Assembly: GCA_003246625.1 (NCBI GenBank)
Contig: QJZR01000002.1
Coordinates: 62,001-126,000 of the forward strand
Direction: 5' to 3'
Source: Alphaproteobacteria bacterium
Lineage (GTDB): Bacteria > Pseudomonadota > Alphaproteobacteria > Rhodospirillales > Rhodospirillaceae
DNA length: 64,000 bases
Shown here: one piece after another, positions 63,599 through 64,000 of the stretch
Layout of the letters: every line of letters starts with the position of its first letter
How positions within the stretch are numbered: the first letter of the stretch is position 1
The notes under the pieces: generated by a model
What the model was told of the DNA's origin: nothing
Databases searched by the model: none
The model's input: the letters and a program-made list of their open reading frames with translations, nothing else
Made by a program: the position numbers and the translations under genes

Positions 63599-64000
63599 AT
63601 GCTGCACGTCCTTGCCGCCCTGGAACGTGGCCACGAGGCCCGTTTCGCATTGCATCAGGAGCTCGTCTACAAGGTCTTCGGCCGCCGCAACCATCTGTTC
63701 GCGGAATGGGTGGCGGGGCTGATGGGCCATCATGGCGAAGGCATCCCCACCTATGCGAAGGAGATGCACGATCACGTCTTCGGCGATACCGACGCGGTCC
63801 GCCTGTTGGAAAAGGCGCGCGGCGACCTGGCGCGGAAGGGCGTGACCCTGCCCGAAGGACGGCTCGAGGAGAAGCTGTACGAGATCGAGGGGCGCGCTTG
63901 CCGCGTCGTCCTGGACGAGATCGTCGGCAATCCGGTGGTGCCGCACGCCAAGTTGGCGAAGTTCGGGTTCGTCCCGGGGGTCCGGGCGGCGGCCGCTGGC
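63599..64000 (+). CDS. ATPase inhibitor zeta-subunit family (DUF1476) protein, 3' partial
   Basis: 134 residues visible, no stop before the window edge. ATG 63599 has GGGAGGA upstream. [20 protein letters not shown], then [15 protein letters not shown] and [20 protein letters not shown], matches DUF1476, the alphaproteobacterial zeta subunit that blocks reverse rotation of the F1-ATPase. Genes of this family commonly lie opposite purC. It is unusual in three ways: the N-terminus lacks the common 'TTFDDREKAFE' form, the middle is His-rich, and it runs past the usual length of about 105. It may be a divergent paralogue. Confidence 0.7.
   Translation, partial: MLHVLAALERGHEARFALHQELVYKVFGRRNHLFAEWVAGLMGHHGEGIPTYAKEMHDHVFGDTDAVRLLEKARGDLARKGVTLPEGRLEEKLYEIEGRACRVVLDEIVGNPVVPHAKLAKFGFVPGVRAAAAG

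Overview
This 64 kb window is GC-rich, tightly packed, protein-coding DNA with no rRNA, tRNA or CRISPR array that I can see. It looks like the chromosome of an alphaproteobacterium, probably Rhodospirillales-like. The evidence is the purC-purS-purQ-purL block beside a divergent ATPase zeta-subunit (DUF1476) gene and a GrxD relative, a class II DAHP synthase, a citramalate synthase, a TrmJ-type methyltransferase, and a NifX-family fragment at the left edge. The species assignment is inference.

Left third (0.5-18.2 kb). One long plus-strand cluster joins two systems usually met separately. The first is SrfABC: two SrfA-like membrane proteins, one carrying a VWA domain, then the actin/Hsp70-fold SrfB and the P-loop SrfC. 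The second looks like the periplasmic and membrane half of the type VI secretion threonine-phosphorylation pathway: a secreted VWA protein resembling the C-terminal half of PpkA, a TagT-like ATPase, a TagS-like FtsX-type permease, a TagR-like formylglycine-generating-enzyme-fold protein and two TagQ-position lipoproteins. No kinase, phosphatase or T6SS core gene is present. A trypsin-like protease lies tail to tail at the end. Two copies of a MITE-like imperfect palindrome bracket the tagT-tagS pair, and one of them has become coding sequence at the start of the tagR-like gene.

Middle (18.3-34.5 kb). After a degenerate cysteine-hydrolase-like gene, a GH4 glycosidase and a ZIP transporter comes a six-gene type I secretion operon: TolC, a MotB/ZorB-like protein, HlyD, a MotA/ExbB/ZorA-like channel with a long cytoplasmic tail, a 1345-residue RTX protein and its ABC exporter. 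The ion-channel pair placed between secretion genes suggests proton-powered secretion or surface retention. ppnP, a small Cys-rich exported protein and a single-Cache protein follow.

Right half (34.7-64 kb). This is mostly housekeeping: aroG-II, pncB and nadE (NAD synthesis, flanking an unknown gene and an AT-rich palindromic operator), gltX, cysS, a REC-PAS-GGDEF-EAL regulator, cimA, a TrmJ-BluB fusion, crcB-DUF190-MFS, a TauE permease, rpsD with a clear promoter and terminator, a GNAT-C39/RimK pair, a GT2 enzyme, a glutaredoxin relative that has lost its CGFS cysteine, rarD, and purL-purQ-purS-purC.

The main candidates for new biology are the Srf-Tag hybrid locus and the motor-equipped type I secretion operon. 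Family assignments come from reading motifs by eye; no database search was run.
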